From: Dromiciops gliroides
Lineage: Eukaryota; Chordata; Mammalia; Microbiotheria; Microbiotheriidae
Reading direction: 5' to 3'
Length of the DNA stretch: 64,000 nt
Assembly (NCBI RefSeq): GCF_019393635.1
Contig: NC_057867.1
Location: forward strand, 52,359,143-52,423,142
Made by a program: the position numbers and the translations under genes. The notes beneath the pieces are model-generated. The model was not told where the DNA came from and did no database searches. It saw only the letters and a list, made by a program, of their open reading frames with translations. Shown in pieces: positions 47,352-58,904 of the stretch. Positions within the stretch are counted from its first letter, which is position 1; every line of letters begins with the position of its first letter.

Positions 47352-48349
47352 AATAATGTTGAATTCCAACACGTTGTTTCAAATACATTGTTGGAATATT
47401 AATTTCAAGTGACCAAACATTGGAAGCCATCAGGAGACATTTAATATGGATGTAGCAGGGTGATGGGGGTGGTAAAATTGGTTGAAAGTGGGTCTTAGTA
47501 ATTAGAATGACTCATTGAATCATAGAACAAAATCTGTCAAAGTAGCATCATCCTCTGGAAGGTAAGACAATGATAATGATTAAAAGAGTTGGGGGAGAGG
47601 AGGAGGGAAGGAATAGAAGTTGTCGGATGCCTGTCGCAGCAAGGCCTAACACAGGTCAGAGAGTGTTTGATTCAGGTTATTTCTGAATTTAGAGATTAAG
47701 TTCTCATTAGTAACAAAAATCGTATTCTCCATTTTACTTTGTTTTAATTTTGCCTCCTAGATTTGGTTCAGAATCCGGATGGAAGAATAAGGAAGAGAAG
47801 CATCCTTTCCTATTTCCCATAACAAACCATTTAAAAGGAGAGGCTCCTGATTCACACAATGTCATCTTTAATTGGTATGTCTTTGTCTTGGGCATCATTC
47901 AGACTGAAATGTCTGAGTGAGGCAGAAACATTGTGCATGTTTTAATACAGCCTAGCCCTGAAAAAAAAATGCAGACGGGGCCTCAGAGACAAGGAGGGAA
48001 TTCTCAAATTCTGCCTCTTCAACTTCAGATTCCTGTATTTTATGTGTGTGGGGTTTATTTTGTTTTTGTTTTATTTTATTTTATTTTTAATCAGGGAGCA
48101 CAATAGAAGGGGCCAGAATTTGGTGACTGGAGGTCGGCCACGTGACTTTTTTGTATGCGAGTGTATAGAGCATTTCCAGACAGCCTAGGGGGAAAAAGGA
48201 GGCAAGGATAAGAAGAAAAGGAGAATGAGAGCAATAGGAAAGCTAGAAGCATGTTCATTTTGCATACTTATTGAACGGTTACCCCCTCCTTCCTTTTTTG
48301 ACTACAGAAATTGACTTTTGTCCACAGTATCTCTGAGGCTGTTCATCTC
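47352..48349. other. Intergenic, nothing recognised
   Basis: A TTTTA-rich tract near 48056-48088. No gene. Confidence 0.45.
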
Positions 48350-49175
48350 TTTTCATTTTGCCTTCATTCTTTGAGTTCCTTTAACCTCATTCTTGGACCC
48401 CCAAAATAGCCACTAACTTGGCCCCTGATACCAGTCTCCCCTGCCTCTGTCCTGCTCATTCAGCTTTGTAACTTAGTACTTGGGTACCCTGTTTAAAAAC
48501 CTTCAGTCCCTACACATTGGTTTGGGGAAAAGAATGGATATTCTGGAACCATGTATTGAGTCACCCATTATCTCATCTCACCTTATCTCCTCAGCCACAT
48601 ATATTGGAACTTCACCCCCTAGTGATCATAGGATTATGGATCTAAAGCTGGTAGGGACCACAGTGAACATCTAGTCCAAACCCCAATTTTAGCGAGGGGG
48701 ACACTAAAGCCCACTGAGATGAAGTGACTTGCCAGGCTTATCATCTATGGTCTACCCTCTAACCGTCGGTGGACCCCAAAACTCCATCCTGGGTCCTATT
48801 CTCTTTTTTCTCTACACTCTCTTCCTTGTTGACCTCATTGATTTCCATGAGTTTACTTTCTAGGCAGTTGGCTTCCAAATCTAAATATCCATCCCTAGTC
48901 TTTTTTTTTCAAGAGCCAGTCCTTCATTACCACTTCAGGTTGGGCATTTCAAAGTGGATGTCTTATGGTCATTAAGACTCAACTTGTCCCCAGTAGAACT
49001 CCTTATCTTTTCCCTAAAACCCACCCCACTTGTGAACTCCCCATTACTATGGAAAGCAGCACCAATCCTTGCAGTCATCCAGGTTGGAAACCTTAGTGCC
49101 ATTGCTGACCCTTCACTCTCATTTACCCCACATATCCAATGAATTACCAAATCTTGTTGGTATCCCTATAACATC
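48350..49175 (+). mobile_element. L2 LINE ORF2 3' part, degraded
   Basis: 'ccatcctgggtcctattctc', 'ctacactctcttccttgttg', 'acctcattgatttccatgag', 'ttggcttccaaatctaaata', 'ccttagtgccattgctgacc' follow L2 order. A MIR3/Ther-type insert seems present at about 48625-48750. Confidence 0.75.
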
Positions 49176-50684
49176 TCTCACATATGTCCTCTTCCTCCAA
49201 GAGAGGAGTGAATATCCAGGATGAAGGAGTGGTCAACAGGATCAAATGCTTTAGAGGTATCATGATGGGTGAGTATTGAGGATTTTCTGTGTTTGGCAGT
49301 GAAAGGCAGGAGAGATAGAGGATGACAGCTTGAGAGGAGCAGGGCCAAATGAATCCACTGAACAGGATGCTGGGGATACAGAATTGAATAAGACACAATT
49401 CTTGCCTCTATGCAATTTACAATGGGGGCAGTTGAATCATCCATAAAGAACTATAATACAAGGCAGCAAATGAGTGCAAAGTGAAATTCTCAGCAAAGTG
49501 TTATGAGCTGCTTGAGGAGGAAGCCAGCATTTCTAGCTGGGGAAGATCCAGAAAGGCCTTGCAAAGGAGCTATCACCTGAGTTAGACTTCGCAGGAAGTA
49601 TTTGCCTGAGCAGAGATCGGATATGTGGAATTTGATGTGCCAAGGAGAAAGCCAGATACAGCTTTCCAACAAACAGTGGGAAGTGTGGGATGAGAGCCCT
49701 GGACCAGAGATGATTGGATCAGATTGGACCCAATTTAGGGAATTCTAGATGAGGAAATTCCTTCAATAGTACGTGTCCCACTCTACAGTTTATAATCTTA
49801 GACCTGCAGACATGGAGGCACTAAGACATTAAGTGATTTACTCAGGGTCCCATAGCCAGTATGTGTCGGAGGCAGGATTTGAACCCAGGTCTCCCTGCCT
49901 TCAAGCAACAACAATATCAACTTTAGCAAAGCATAAATTAAGCTGCGCTACCCAAGTAGCCAGTGATTAGAAAAGGCAGCCAATGGATACAGAAGGTGGA
50001 TTTTGAAAAAATAATTAGTCAGTCAGGAACTGATAACTCAGAAGTTTCACCAGTGCTCACACACAGGGACACTCACTCATCCCTGCCTATGATATTGTTC
50101 AAGCCATAGTTCCCATTGGTCAATGTGCACAAATAAGGGGAGGGAAGGGGAAGGGAGAGGATGGGATCATCTCAGAGCTGCCGAGATGTTGCATTATTGA
50201 TGAAGTGCCTCTCTTCTGAGGCTCATTTCCTGGTTCTTTAGAGAGAAGCAGAGGGGGCTGGCTGGAGGAGCCATTCCAGTGGGCCAGGGGCCTGCTCTAG
50301 GCCTATGAGAAGGTAGGGGTACGGGGAGCAAGAGGAACTCAAGAGGGTAAAGTAGTTTGTCTCTTGTGTTCTCTGGGTGTCAGGGGATGAAAATCTTTCC
50401 AGGCTGGGAGATGAAAAGGCCCACAGGTGCAGGCCTTCCCTTGGGGCACTCACAACTATGGAATAACTAATAAGGGGTGAAGTTTCTTACAGTTTTGGAG
50501 GATATTTGCAGGTGTCAGAACATAGGAAGACTGCTGACATATGGCAAATGCTGGGAGAGATGGGAGAGTGACTGTTATTTGGTGGGGGGGTAGAGAATGT
50601 GGCCTTAGCCCCTTCTCAGATAGTAGTGAGAAATAATGGCTGTTGTGGAGAATGAGGGATGGAGAATGAGTGAAGCGGGGGCAG
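49176..50684. other. Intergenic with old LINE/SINE debris
   Basis: About 49360-49660 resembles the LINE-derived family at 35.9 kb ('gatgctggggatacagaatt', 'gatccagaaaggccttgcaa'). About 49795-49905 is an antisense MIR ('taagtgatttactcagggtc'). No host gene. Confidence 0.5.
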
Positions 50685-50870
50685 AGGGTGTCCTAGACTT
50701 GGAGTCAAGAGAGTCCTGAGCTCCAACTCTACCTCAGATACTTCTTAGCTGTGTGACTGAACCATACCTTTCTGAGCCTCAGTTTCCTCATATGGTAAAA
50801 AAAAATGGAGCCAATTGCAGTAGCTACAGTGTCACAGGCTTCCCTTTGTAAACCTTAAAAGCAGACTGGG
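50685..50870 (+). repeat. MIR-type SINE remnant
   Basis: 'ctagacttggagtcaagaga', 'cttcttagctgtgtgactga' and 'tgagcctcagtttcctcata' in MIR order. Confidence 0.7.
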
Positions 50871-51896
50871 GAGGTGAATCATTATTATTATTGATTGACA
50901 TTTGGCCCAGCTTTAGCAAGCATAGTGCCAGGCTATAATCTTCAGCTCACATTCATTGCTTCCCATAGACCTTCCATACAAATTAATAGACACAAAAAAT
51001 GGTACCTACCATCCTGCTTTCTTAGATTTCACCTTGCTCTTACAATGAGTGTTTTCCCCTCCATGGTAGGTATGATGGCATGGGGAACTCCCAATGAGAA
51101 AATTCCCTCCACCAGTGCAGAGTAAAAACTCCTGGGCAATTTCTAGCCTTAGAGAGTGGCATAGGGGCATGAAGAGGTTGTGGCAGATACGAACAATCAC
51201 CAACAAGCATTTGTAAGCACTTACTATATGCCAGGCACTGTGTCATCTTAGCCCTTGAGGCCTACAGTGATGGCTCATTCCATTTTATTCACAGAAAATC
51301 AATTTTAGTTCCTGTTACTATTGTGATCAACTTTAAAATATAATTATTGATGACACAGATTTGGGAGCCATGACAGCAATGGATCATTTTGCATAGCTAT
51401 TTAAGGTTACCCGAGCTCTTTCTTTTTCCCCTTTTTTGACCTCTTTCTTCATATCAATCCTCAGAGGTAGTTGTTGCCAGGATTTTCACCCCACTTGGGA
51501 GTCAGAGAATGAAATGCTGAGAAGTTAAATGACTTGCCTAGGGTCACAGGGTGAGGGAATATCAGAGCCAGGAACTGGGCCCTCTTCTTCTGACCCTACA
51601 GCAAACCCTCTTTCCATTATAGCAATTATCACCAAAATAGAGGTGATAATTGAAGCCAACCGAGAGGATAGATTAATAAGTGCCAAAGGAAAGAGATAAA
51701 ACAGAGTAAGAAGGGTAAGGCCTTGGGTGACACTGACTTCCAGGGAATAGGAATAGGAATAAAGGAGAGAGCAAAAGACATAGAGGAGATGTCAGAGAGA
51801 TGGGAAAAAACCATAAGAATAGAGTGTCCTTTAGGGGTCCCAGGAAGACAAAGGAGAGAGGATGTTGAGGAGAAGAGAAAGTGATCCATAATGTTA
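50871..51896. other. Intergenic with a MIR remnant
   Basis: Antisense MIR pieces at about 51195-51245 ('cactatatgccaggcactg') and 51515-51600 ('aaatgacttgcctagggtca'). No gene. Confidence 0.45.
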
Positions 51897-51901
51897 AATG
51901 G

Positions 51902-51933
<32 letters not shown>

Positions 51934-52138
51934 CAGAGAAAGATCAAAGAGAAGAACTGAAAAGGGGCCTTGGATTTGGGAAGTCTTTGGGGCTTTTAGG
52001 GTGAGCAGTTTCAGTGAATGGCAGGAGCCAGACTGCTGGGAGTTGAGGAGAGACGGTGGGTGTTGAGGGAGCAAGCAGAGGCCCCTAGACTGACACACTT
52101 TTCTAGAATTTTGGCAGGGAAGGGGAGGAGAGAGACAC

Positions 52139-52171
<33 letters not shown>

Positions 52172-52612
52172 CAAAGATAGAGGGACAGAGACACATACAC
52201 AGAGAGAGATAGAGACAAAGATAGAGGGACAGAGACACACAGAGAGAGAGAGAGAGACAAAGATAGAGGGACAGAGACACACAGAGAGAGATAGAGACAA
52301 AGATAGAGGGACAGAGACACAGAGAGAGAGAGACAAAGATAGAGGGACAGAGACACAGAGAGAGAGATAGAGACAAAGATAGAGGGACAGAGACACACAG
52401 AGAGATAGAGACAAAGATAGAGGGACAGAGACACAGAGAGAGAGATAGAGAGAGACAAAGATAGAGGGACAGAGACAGAGAGAGAGAGAAAGATAGAGGG
52501 ACAGAGACACAGAGAGAGAGAGACAAAGATAGAGGGACAGAGACACAGAGAGAGAGACAGAGGGACAGAGACACAGAGAGAGAGAGATAGAGACAAAGAT
52601 AGAGGGACAGAG

Positions 52613-52656
<44 letters not shown>

Positions 52657-52932
52657 GGACAGAGGCACACACAGAGAGAGAGATAGAGACAAAGATACAG
52701 AGACACAGAGAGAGAGAGAGACAAAGACAAAGGGACAGAGACACACAGAGAGAGATAGAGACAAAGATAGAGGGACAGAGACACACAGAGAAAGAGAGAG
52801 ATAGAGACAAAGATAGAGGGACAGAGACAAAGATAGAGGGACAGAGACACACAGAGGGGGACACACACAGAGTCGGAGAGACAGAGAGAAACACAGAGAG
52901 AGACAGAGACACAGAGAGAGACAGAGAGCTAG
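51897..52932. repeat. About 1-kb GA/ACAG-rich minisatellite
   Basis: More than ten imperfect copies of a roughly 35-45-base unit containing 'acaaagatagagggacagag' plus a variable (GA)n/(CA)n stretch, flanked by shorter GAGACA repeats. It lacks stop trinucleotides on the minus strand, so three long minus frames (Leu/Ser/Cys/Val repeats) are artefacts. Confidence 0.95.
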
Positions 52933-52974
52933 AGAGAAGACGATTATTTGAAGAGAGTCACAGTGTCAAGGAAA

Positions 52975-53345
52975 GCTATCTTAAACCTTAAAGTAGGCAC
53001 ATTAATTATAAGTGTTCCAGGGTACTACTATTGCCTTTTTGAGATGATCAGTTCATTTTAATGGAAGTCCTCAGTTTTATGAGATGCTATTTATAAAATA
53101 CAATAGATCATTCTACATAAGGTATAGCCTTCCTAATTCAGACAAATTGGGAGAAAGCTGGCTGAATTGATTAGAATTCCAACTTCTTTCAAAAGCATTT
53201 GTGTTCCAAGTTCAGTGGACATAACACCTAAAAATTGAGGATGGCCAAATGTGCCTTCATGAATAGATAAGAATTATTTGTAATTAGCACATTCAAACTA
53301 ATTATAAGCAGATTAAGCTCTAATTACTATTGTAATTGCATTATT
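52975..53345. promoter_or_regulatory. Repeat-free AT-rich block, candidate distal element
   Basis: 'gcacattaattataagtgtt', 'ttgtaattagcacattcaaa', 'ctaattataagcagattaag' and 'ctctaattactattgtaatt': a marked clustering of homeodomain core sites without repeat features. Inference only. Confidence 0.3.
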
Positions 53346-53389
53346 TATGTGTAAAGAGATATCTTGTTTCCCAGCTTAGCATCTCCCTT

Positions 53390-53700
53390 TCAGAATCACA
53401 CAATGGCAGAGTTGGAAGGTACATTAGCAACCATCTAGTTCCATGCATACCTTTGAAACCCCTGATAAATGGCCAATCTGACCTCTGCTTGAAATTATTC
53501 AAGGAAGGGGAATCTACCACCTTCCAAAGCAGCCTAGCTAATAGTTAGGAAGCTTTTTCTTGACATCAAGTCTTAATTGTCTCTTTGCATGTTCCATCCA
53601 CTAATCATGGTTGGGCCTTCTGGGGCCAAGCATACCAAGGCTCATCTCTCTTCCACAGGGCAGCCATCATGCCCTCTGTAAATCCCCATAGGCCAGTTCC
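53390..53700 (+). mobile_element. CR1/L3-like LINE 3' fragment
   Basis: 'cagagttggaaggtacatta', 'ctgacctctgcttgaaatta', 'ggaatctaccaccttccaaa' follow the CR1 3' end pattern. Old and broken. Confidence 0.7.
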
Positions 53701-53775
53701 TTTAAAAAAAATCCCTATTTGGTGACATCTGTAATCTAACCATCCTGGTCAATCTTTTTGTTTATTTTGTTTTGT

Positions 53776-53912
53776 TTGTGGGGCAATGAGGGTTGAGTGA
53801 CTTGCCCAGGGTCACACAGCTAGTAAGTGTCAAGTGTCTGATGTCAAATTTGAACTCAGGTCCTCCTGAATCCAGAGGTGGTGCTTTATCCACTGTGCCA
53901 CCTAGCTGCCCC
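53776..53912 (-). repeat. CORE-SINE (WSINE1/MAR1-type) with TSD
   Basis: Reverse copy. 'ccatcctggtcaatctt' on the left and 'ccatcctgatcaatctt' on the right form the target duplication with one mismatch. Confidence 0.93.
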
Positions 53913-53967
53913 CCATCCTGATCAATCTTGCTGAGTACACTTAATCTCTCATTAAAACTTTCTGGTT

Positions 53968-54130
53968 AGGGGCAGCTAGGTGGCGCAGTGAATAGAACAC
54001 CGGCCCTGGATTCAGGAGTACCTGAGTTCAAATCAGGCCTCAGACACTTAATACTTACTAGCTGTGTGACCCTGAGCAAGTCACTTAATCCCAATTGCCT
54101 CACTAAAAAAACAAAACAAACAAACAAAAA
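53968..54130 (+). repeat. CORE-SINE (WSINE1/MAR1-type) with TSD
   Basis: Forward copy with a mixed A-rich tail. 'ctttctggttag' flanks it on both sides. It lies 55 bases from the previous, oppositely oriented SINE. Confidence 0.94.
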
Positions 54131-54134
54131 AACC

Positions 54135-54606
54135 CTTTCTGGTTAGAAGGCAAAATGTATCCCTGTCCAAATTTACCTATGTTTTGAAAAGTGGAATGAT
54201 TCTGGTTTGGGATGGTAACCCTTGTGTCAGCACCTCCTTTCTGACACAAAAGACTTGGGCAGACTCTTGCTTACATGACTTATTGCCCTCACCTCAAGGA
54301 GGGTACTGAGAACTTCAGTACAGGCACCATTCCTGAGATCATCAGGCTTATTCTCCTTGTACCTTGACTTACAAGGTTCCAAACAGAGAAGAGTTTTATT
54401 CACTTAGTACCAGGCACAAAAAGAACTCACAAAGATATGAGTGCACAGACCCTTAAGAGACTCCCCCATCCAGTGGCTTTAGGGACTTGAACAATACTAG
54501 GGATCTATAGCTCAGTCCTAGGGCCATATTATATGCTGTGTGCTCCATGAAGTTTTCCCCCAAATTTAGCCCCAAATGAATTCTCCCATTTTCTAATGAT
54601 CATTTC
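54135..54606. other. Intergenic, nothing recognised
   Basis: No gene or clear repeat between two SINEs. Confidence 0.4.
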
Positions 54607-54761
54607 TTTTTTCTTTTTTTCTTTTGGGCAGGCAGTGGGGGTTAAGTGACTTGCCCAGGGTCACACAGCTAGTAAGTGTCAAGTGTCTGAGGCTGGATTT
54701 GAACCCCAGTCCTCCTGAATCCAGGGCCCGTGCTTTATTCAGTGCGCCACCTAGCTGCCCC
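54607..54761 (-). repeat. CORE-SINE (WSINE1/MAR1-type) with a 16-bp TSD
   Basis: Reverse copy. 'tctaatgatcatttct' occurs directly before (about 54592) and after (about 54763). Confidence 0.94.
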
Positions 54762-54881
54762 CTCTAATGATCATTTCTGCCAGTGGATTCTCAGCTCCTC
54801 GAGGATGGGGTTCTGCCCTTCTTTTATCCTAACAGAGTGCTGTAGAGAGGCATCTGTATAACCATATTTTCATCGAGTATC

Positions 54882-55023
54882 TTTTTTTTTAGGGCAATGA
54901 GGGTTAAGTGACTTGCCCAGGGTCACACAGCTAGTGTGTGTCAAGTGTCTGAGGCTGGATTTGAACTCAGGTCCTCCTGAATCCAGGGCCGGTGCTTTAT
55001 CCACTGTGCCACCTAGCTGCCCC
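54882..55023 (-). repeat. CORE-SINE (WSINE1/MAR1-type) with TSD
   Basis: Reverse copy. 'tcatcgagtatctt' on the left and 'tcatcaagtatctt' on the right form a target duplication with one mismatch. Confidence 0.93.
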
Positions 55024-55869
55024 TCATCAAGTATCTTAATATCATAGGATCATGCTTGATTAGAGAGATGCTATTTTACATGAGGTTTCAGTCCTCAAGG
55101 ACTGGATTTATTCAAATCCACTAGACTCCATTTTTCATGAAAACCCGTTCTTGAGACTCAGAGGGTCTTATTAGGGTGGTAGAGACTTTCAAGAAGGAGA
55201 AGGAGAAGCCACATGGAGAGGTGACCATGGCACAGCCTACTTGTTGGGTGGTGAGAACAAACAAAGGGGAGGTGAGATGGAAATAAGACGTCCTGTTGTG
55301 ATAGGTGCTCTCCAGGAGCTATGTGGGAAAGTGATTACCAGATACTAGAATCAGTGTCTTCACTTTTAACCATTTTTAGAGTCAACAGATTTCTAAAACA
55401 GCTGGAGTGTCACTTTCTTATTTTTATCCTTCTAATTTGGTGTTAATTTTGAGCTCTCTTCCAACCAATAAAGGATCTGACTACCCACTGATGACCATTA
55501 TGTTATGAGCCAGTCTTTCCCTGTCTGTTAAAATAGAGGCAATTTTCATTTTTTTTTTCTGCAGGCCAGGGGAAGGAGTATATTATTTGACATTCTCCAT
55601 TGCCTCTGTGTGATGTTAATTTTTAATTCTTTGAAGATGTGTTGTATTCTGGGGCTTGCTGCTATATAGTAATACGGGTGGGATACTGCTATTTAAAACA
55701 TAGCTCTATAGTTGTGTGGGAAGCCTAGTTGATAAAACCCTAGGATTTGTGTCCTATTGGTAGAGACTTCAGGAACCTAGGGTCATCTCCAGCCCATAAT
55801 GAGGCATCAGAGTAGGACTTTAATGGATCTCTTGTTACAAATAACTTTGAGGTATAACTTAATTCCTTG
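55024..55869. other. Intergenic, nothing recognised
   Basis: No gene or confidently classed repeat. Confidence 0.4.
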
Positions 55870-56190
55870 GACAATTCCTTGGGTTTTAAAAAACCCAGCA
55901 AGGAGCATTTATTAAACACTTACTGTGTGCCAGGAACTATGCAAAATGCTGGGGGTACAAAGAAAAAGATGAAAAAGGCCCTGTCCTCAAAGAGCTGATG
56001 TTCTAATGGGGAGATACATACATCCAAAAATAAATACATAATATATACACCATGAATGCAAGGTAGTTTTAGGAGGGAATGCACTAACAAAAGGGGAACT
56101 CAGGAAAGACTTCGTGCAGAAGGTGGTAATTGAGCTGAGTTTTACAAGTCACCAGAGAGACAGGGAATTGTGGGATGATGGTGAAATAAG
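55870..56190 (+). repeat. Old LINE-derived dispersed repeat
   Basis: 'cattttattaaacact'-like start ('gcatttattaaacacttact'), 'gtgtgccaggaactatgcaa', 'ggaaagacttcgtgcagaag': same family as 35880-36370. Confidence 0.6.
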
Positions 56191-56450
56191 GCGGGAAACT
56201 ACCTGGCTCTCCCATATCACTTAAACTAATGCATTTTAGAGCAGCAGAAATAATTAGAAGTGGGGTAAAGCAGTCATCCAGCCTGAGACACCTTGGGAAG
56301 AGGTTAGCAAGGATCTGACCTCCTGGGCTGTGATCTGACCTTATTGAAGGGCAGATACACCTGGGCAGATTCCACTAATCTGCAAACAGCCAGCCTGAGG
56401 GCAGCTGTGTAGGCAGCAGCCTCAGCTTCAGGAGCTTTCACCCCAGGAAT

Positions 56451-56474
56451 GGTGTGTGTGTGTGTGTGTGTGTG
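56451..56474. repeat. (TG)n microsatellite
   Basis: About twelve TG units within the putative L1 5' region. Confidence 0.95.
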
Positions 56475-56670
56475 GGGGGCTTCCCTGGGTGCTGGACTGG
56501 GCGCAGGCCCAGTTGACTGAATATAGTCCCAGGCTGTGGCTGCGCAGCACAAGGAGCAGTGAGCATGCGCCGTGAGTGAGGGGGCCGGGCCTTGCTGGCC
56601 TTGGCCGCGGTTTCATTTCCCGGGCAGAAAGGAAGAGCTGCCGCTTGCAGGTGCCTCAGGGACTGAAGGG

Positions 56671-56728
56671 AGCAAGAGCAAGAGCAAGAGCAAGAGCAAG
56701 AGCAAGAGCAAGAGCAAGAGCAAGAGCA
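56671..56728. repeat. (AGCAAG)n hexanucleotide array
   Basis: Nearly ten perfect copies of AGCAAG. In one frame this reads as Lys-Ser repeats and in others as Arg-Ala or Leu-Ala. It lies in the putative L1 5' region and I do not take it as protein-coding. Confidence 0.95.
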
Positions 56729-58361
56729 GTGGTTCTGGGGACCACAGAGGAGTACCTGAGGCCACTCGAAGGCCAAGGCGTGAACCCGAAGAGCGGAAGA
56801 ACCAAGAGGGCCCCCCCCCAGACCTGAGAAGCCTGAGTTATTGTCCCCGACAGCCCGAGGGCAGAGCCCAACTCTACCACAAAGTTAAAGGCCAAGGCCG
56901 TTAAAAATTAATAAAAAACAGGTAAAGAACCTGACTGTATTTTGCTACTGTGGTGATAAAGAAGATCAAGGTTCAAACTCAGAAGTAGACGAAATCTCCA
57001 AAGAAAAATATAAAATGATCACCAGGTCCGAAAGAGTTCTTGGAAGAGCTTAAAAAGAACTTTAAAAATCAAGTAAGAGAGGTTGAGGAAAAATTGGGAA
57101 AAGAAATGAGTAATGCAAGAAAATTATCAAAAGAAAGGCAACCAATTGGAAAAAGATCCAAAAGCTTACAGAAGAAAATAACTCCTTAAAAATTAGAATT
57201 AAGGAAATTAAATTAAGGAAAATTGCCCTGAAATTGTAGAAGTAGAGGGTAAAATAGAAATTATAAAAAAATTTATCTATCCCTGCCTGAAAGAAAATCC
57301 AAAATGAAAACTCACAAGAACAATATAGCTGAGTTTCAAAACTCCCAGGTCAAAGAGAAAATATTGCAAGCAACTAGAAAGAAATAATATAAACATTGTG
57401 GAGCTACAGTCAGAACTTAGCAAAACTTACTAGCTTCTTCTCCATTAAGACACTGAAGGGTGTGGAATATAATATTTCAAAGAGCAAAGGAGATGGATTT
57501 GCAACCAAGAATAACCTACCCAGCAAAGCTGAGTGTAATCCTATAAGGGGAAAAATAAATATTTAAGGACTTAAAGGACTTTTTTAGGTATTCTTTTTTT
57601 AAAATATGTAGATATATGTGTCTATGAGTTTTTATTGCCATTAATAATATTATCATAACAACTACAACATAGAGAGTTTGGCCAATCTTTTGCTAGATAA
57701 TAGTTAACCGCCCTATAATTGCAAAAATTTGGGTAGAAGAACTATATCTAGAAATGGGGTAGCATAGACCAGATAGATTTTTGCATTTTGGTTTTTTTTT
57801 TTTTTAGGTATTCTTGAGGAAAAGACCAGAACTGAACAGAAAATTTGACTTAGAAGAATCAGGAGGAACATAAGAAGGTAAACATCATTATAGCAGATTT
57901 AATAAAGTTAAACTGTTTACTTTGTTAACTTGTAAATTAAAGAAACAATCAATATAGGAGAAATAAGGTCTTTAACCTCGGAAGCTAGGAATACTGAGGA
58001 CAGGGTTTTTATGGGGTAACAGAACAGAGGGAGCTATGAAACTGCACTTGGGAAAACTAAGTTTCTCAGAAAGAAACTATTTAATGTAAATGAACCTTTT
58101 TATATAATAATCTAAAGTTCAGGAAGTAAGCTTGGGAATCTTTGGGAGGGGATAGTTTGTTTGGGGGAGATCCATAAGCAATCTAGAGTCTGGAATTGAC
58201 AAAGATTGGTTAGCCCCAGACAATTCATTTGTCTGAGAAGGGGGCACTGGGTGGGGAATAGGTTCTCAGTAAATTTTGTAGTTATCAATTTATATAGTTA
58301 AATGAAATTTGTAACTCTTAAGAATGCTATCATTACTAGGGTAGTTAGAAAGAGTATACAT

Positions 58362-58535
58362 AGGGGCAGCTAGGTGGTGCAGTGGATAAAGCACTGGCCC
58401 TATAGTCAGGAGTACCTGAGTTCAAATCCAGCTTTAGACACTTAACACTTACTAGCTGTGTGACCCTGGGCAAGTCACTTAACCCCAATTGCCTCACTTA
58501 AAAACAAACAAACAAATAAACAAAACACACACAAA
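58362..58535 (+). repeat. CORE-SINE inserted in the L1, with TSD
   Basis: Forward copy. 'aaagagtatacatag' flanks it on both sides (about 58348 and 58536). It therefore post-dates the L1. Confidence 0.94.
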
Positions 58536-58762
58536 AAAGAGTATACATAGATAGAGGGCTTGGGGTTGAGTTGATTATGATAAGTTGATCCTTAAAAATA
58601 AAATTGAGTTTGGAGAGGTAAAATGGAGCAAGTTGTCTTATGCAAGAGGCATGAATGGAAGAACTGTTAGAGTGGAGAGGAGGATAAGGGTGGAAGGCAG
58701 GTAGTGCAAGAACCTTATTCTCATCTGAACTGGGTTTTAAAGAGGAAATAACATACATTTTT

Positions 58763-58904
58763 TTTTAAGTGAGGCAATTGGGGTTAAGTGACTTGCCCAG
58801 CATCACACAGCTAGTAAGTGTCAAGTGTCTGAGTCCAGATTTGAACTCAGGTACTCCTGACTCCAGGGCCGGTGCTCTATCCACTGTGCCACCTAGCTGC
58901 CCCA
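58763..58904 (-). repeat. CORE-SINE inserted in the L1
   Basis: Reverse copy from T-run to 'cacctagctgcccc'. Flanks 'aacatacattt' and 'aacatatacattt' suggest a slightly diverged target duplication. Confidence 0.92.

Noticed and set aside
51673..52912. Three minus-strand frames of 269-397 codons
   Set aside because: All are translations of the GA/ACAG minisatellite, which lacks stop trinucleotides.
56572..56904. 110-codon frame with a Lys-Ser repeat (KSKSKS)
   Set aside because: Created by the AGCAAG hexamer array within a putative L1 5' region. No homology, and alternative frames are equally open.
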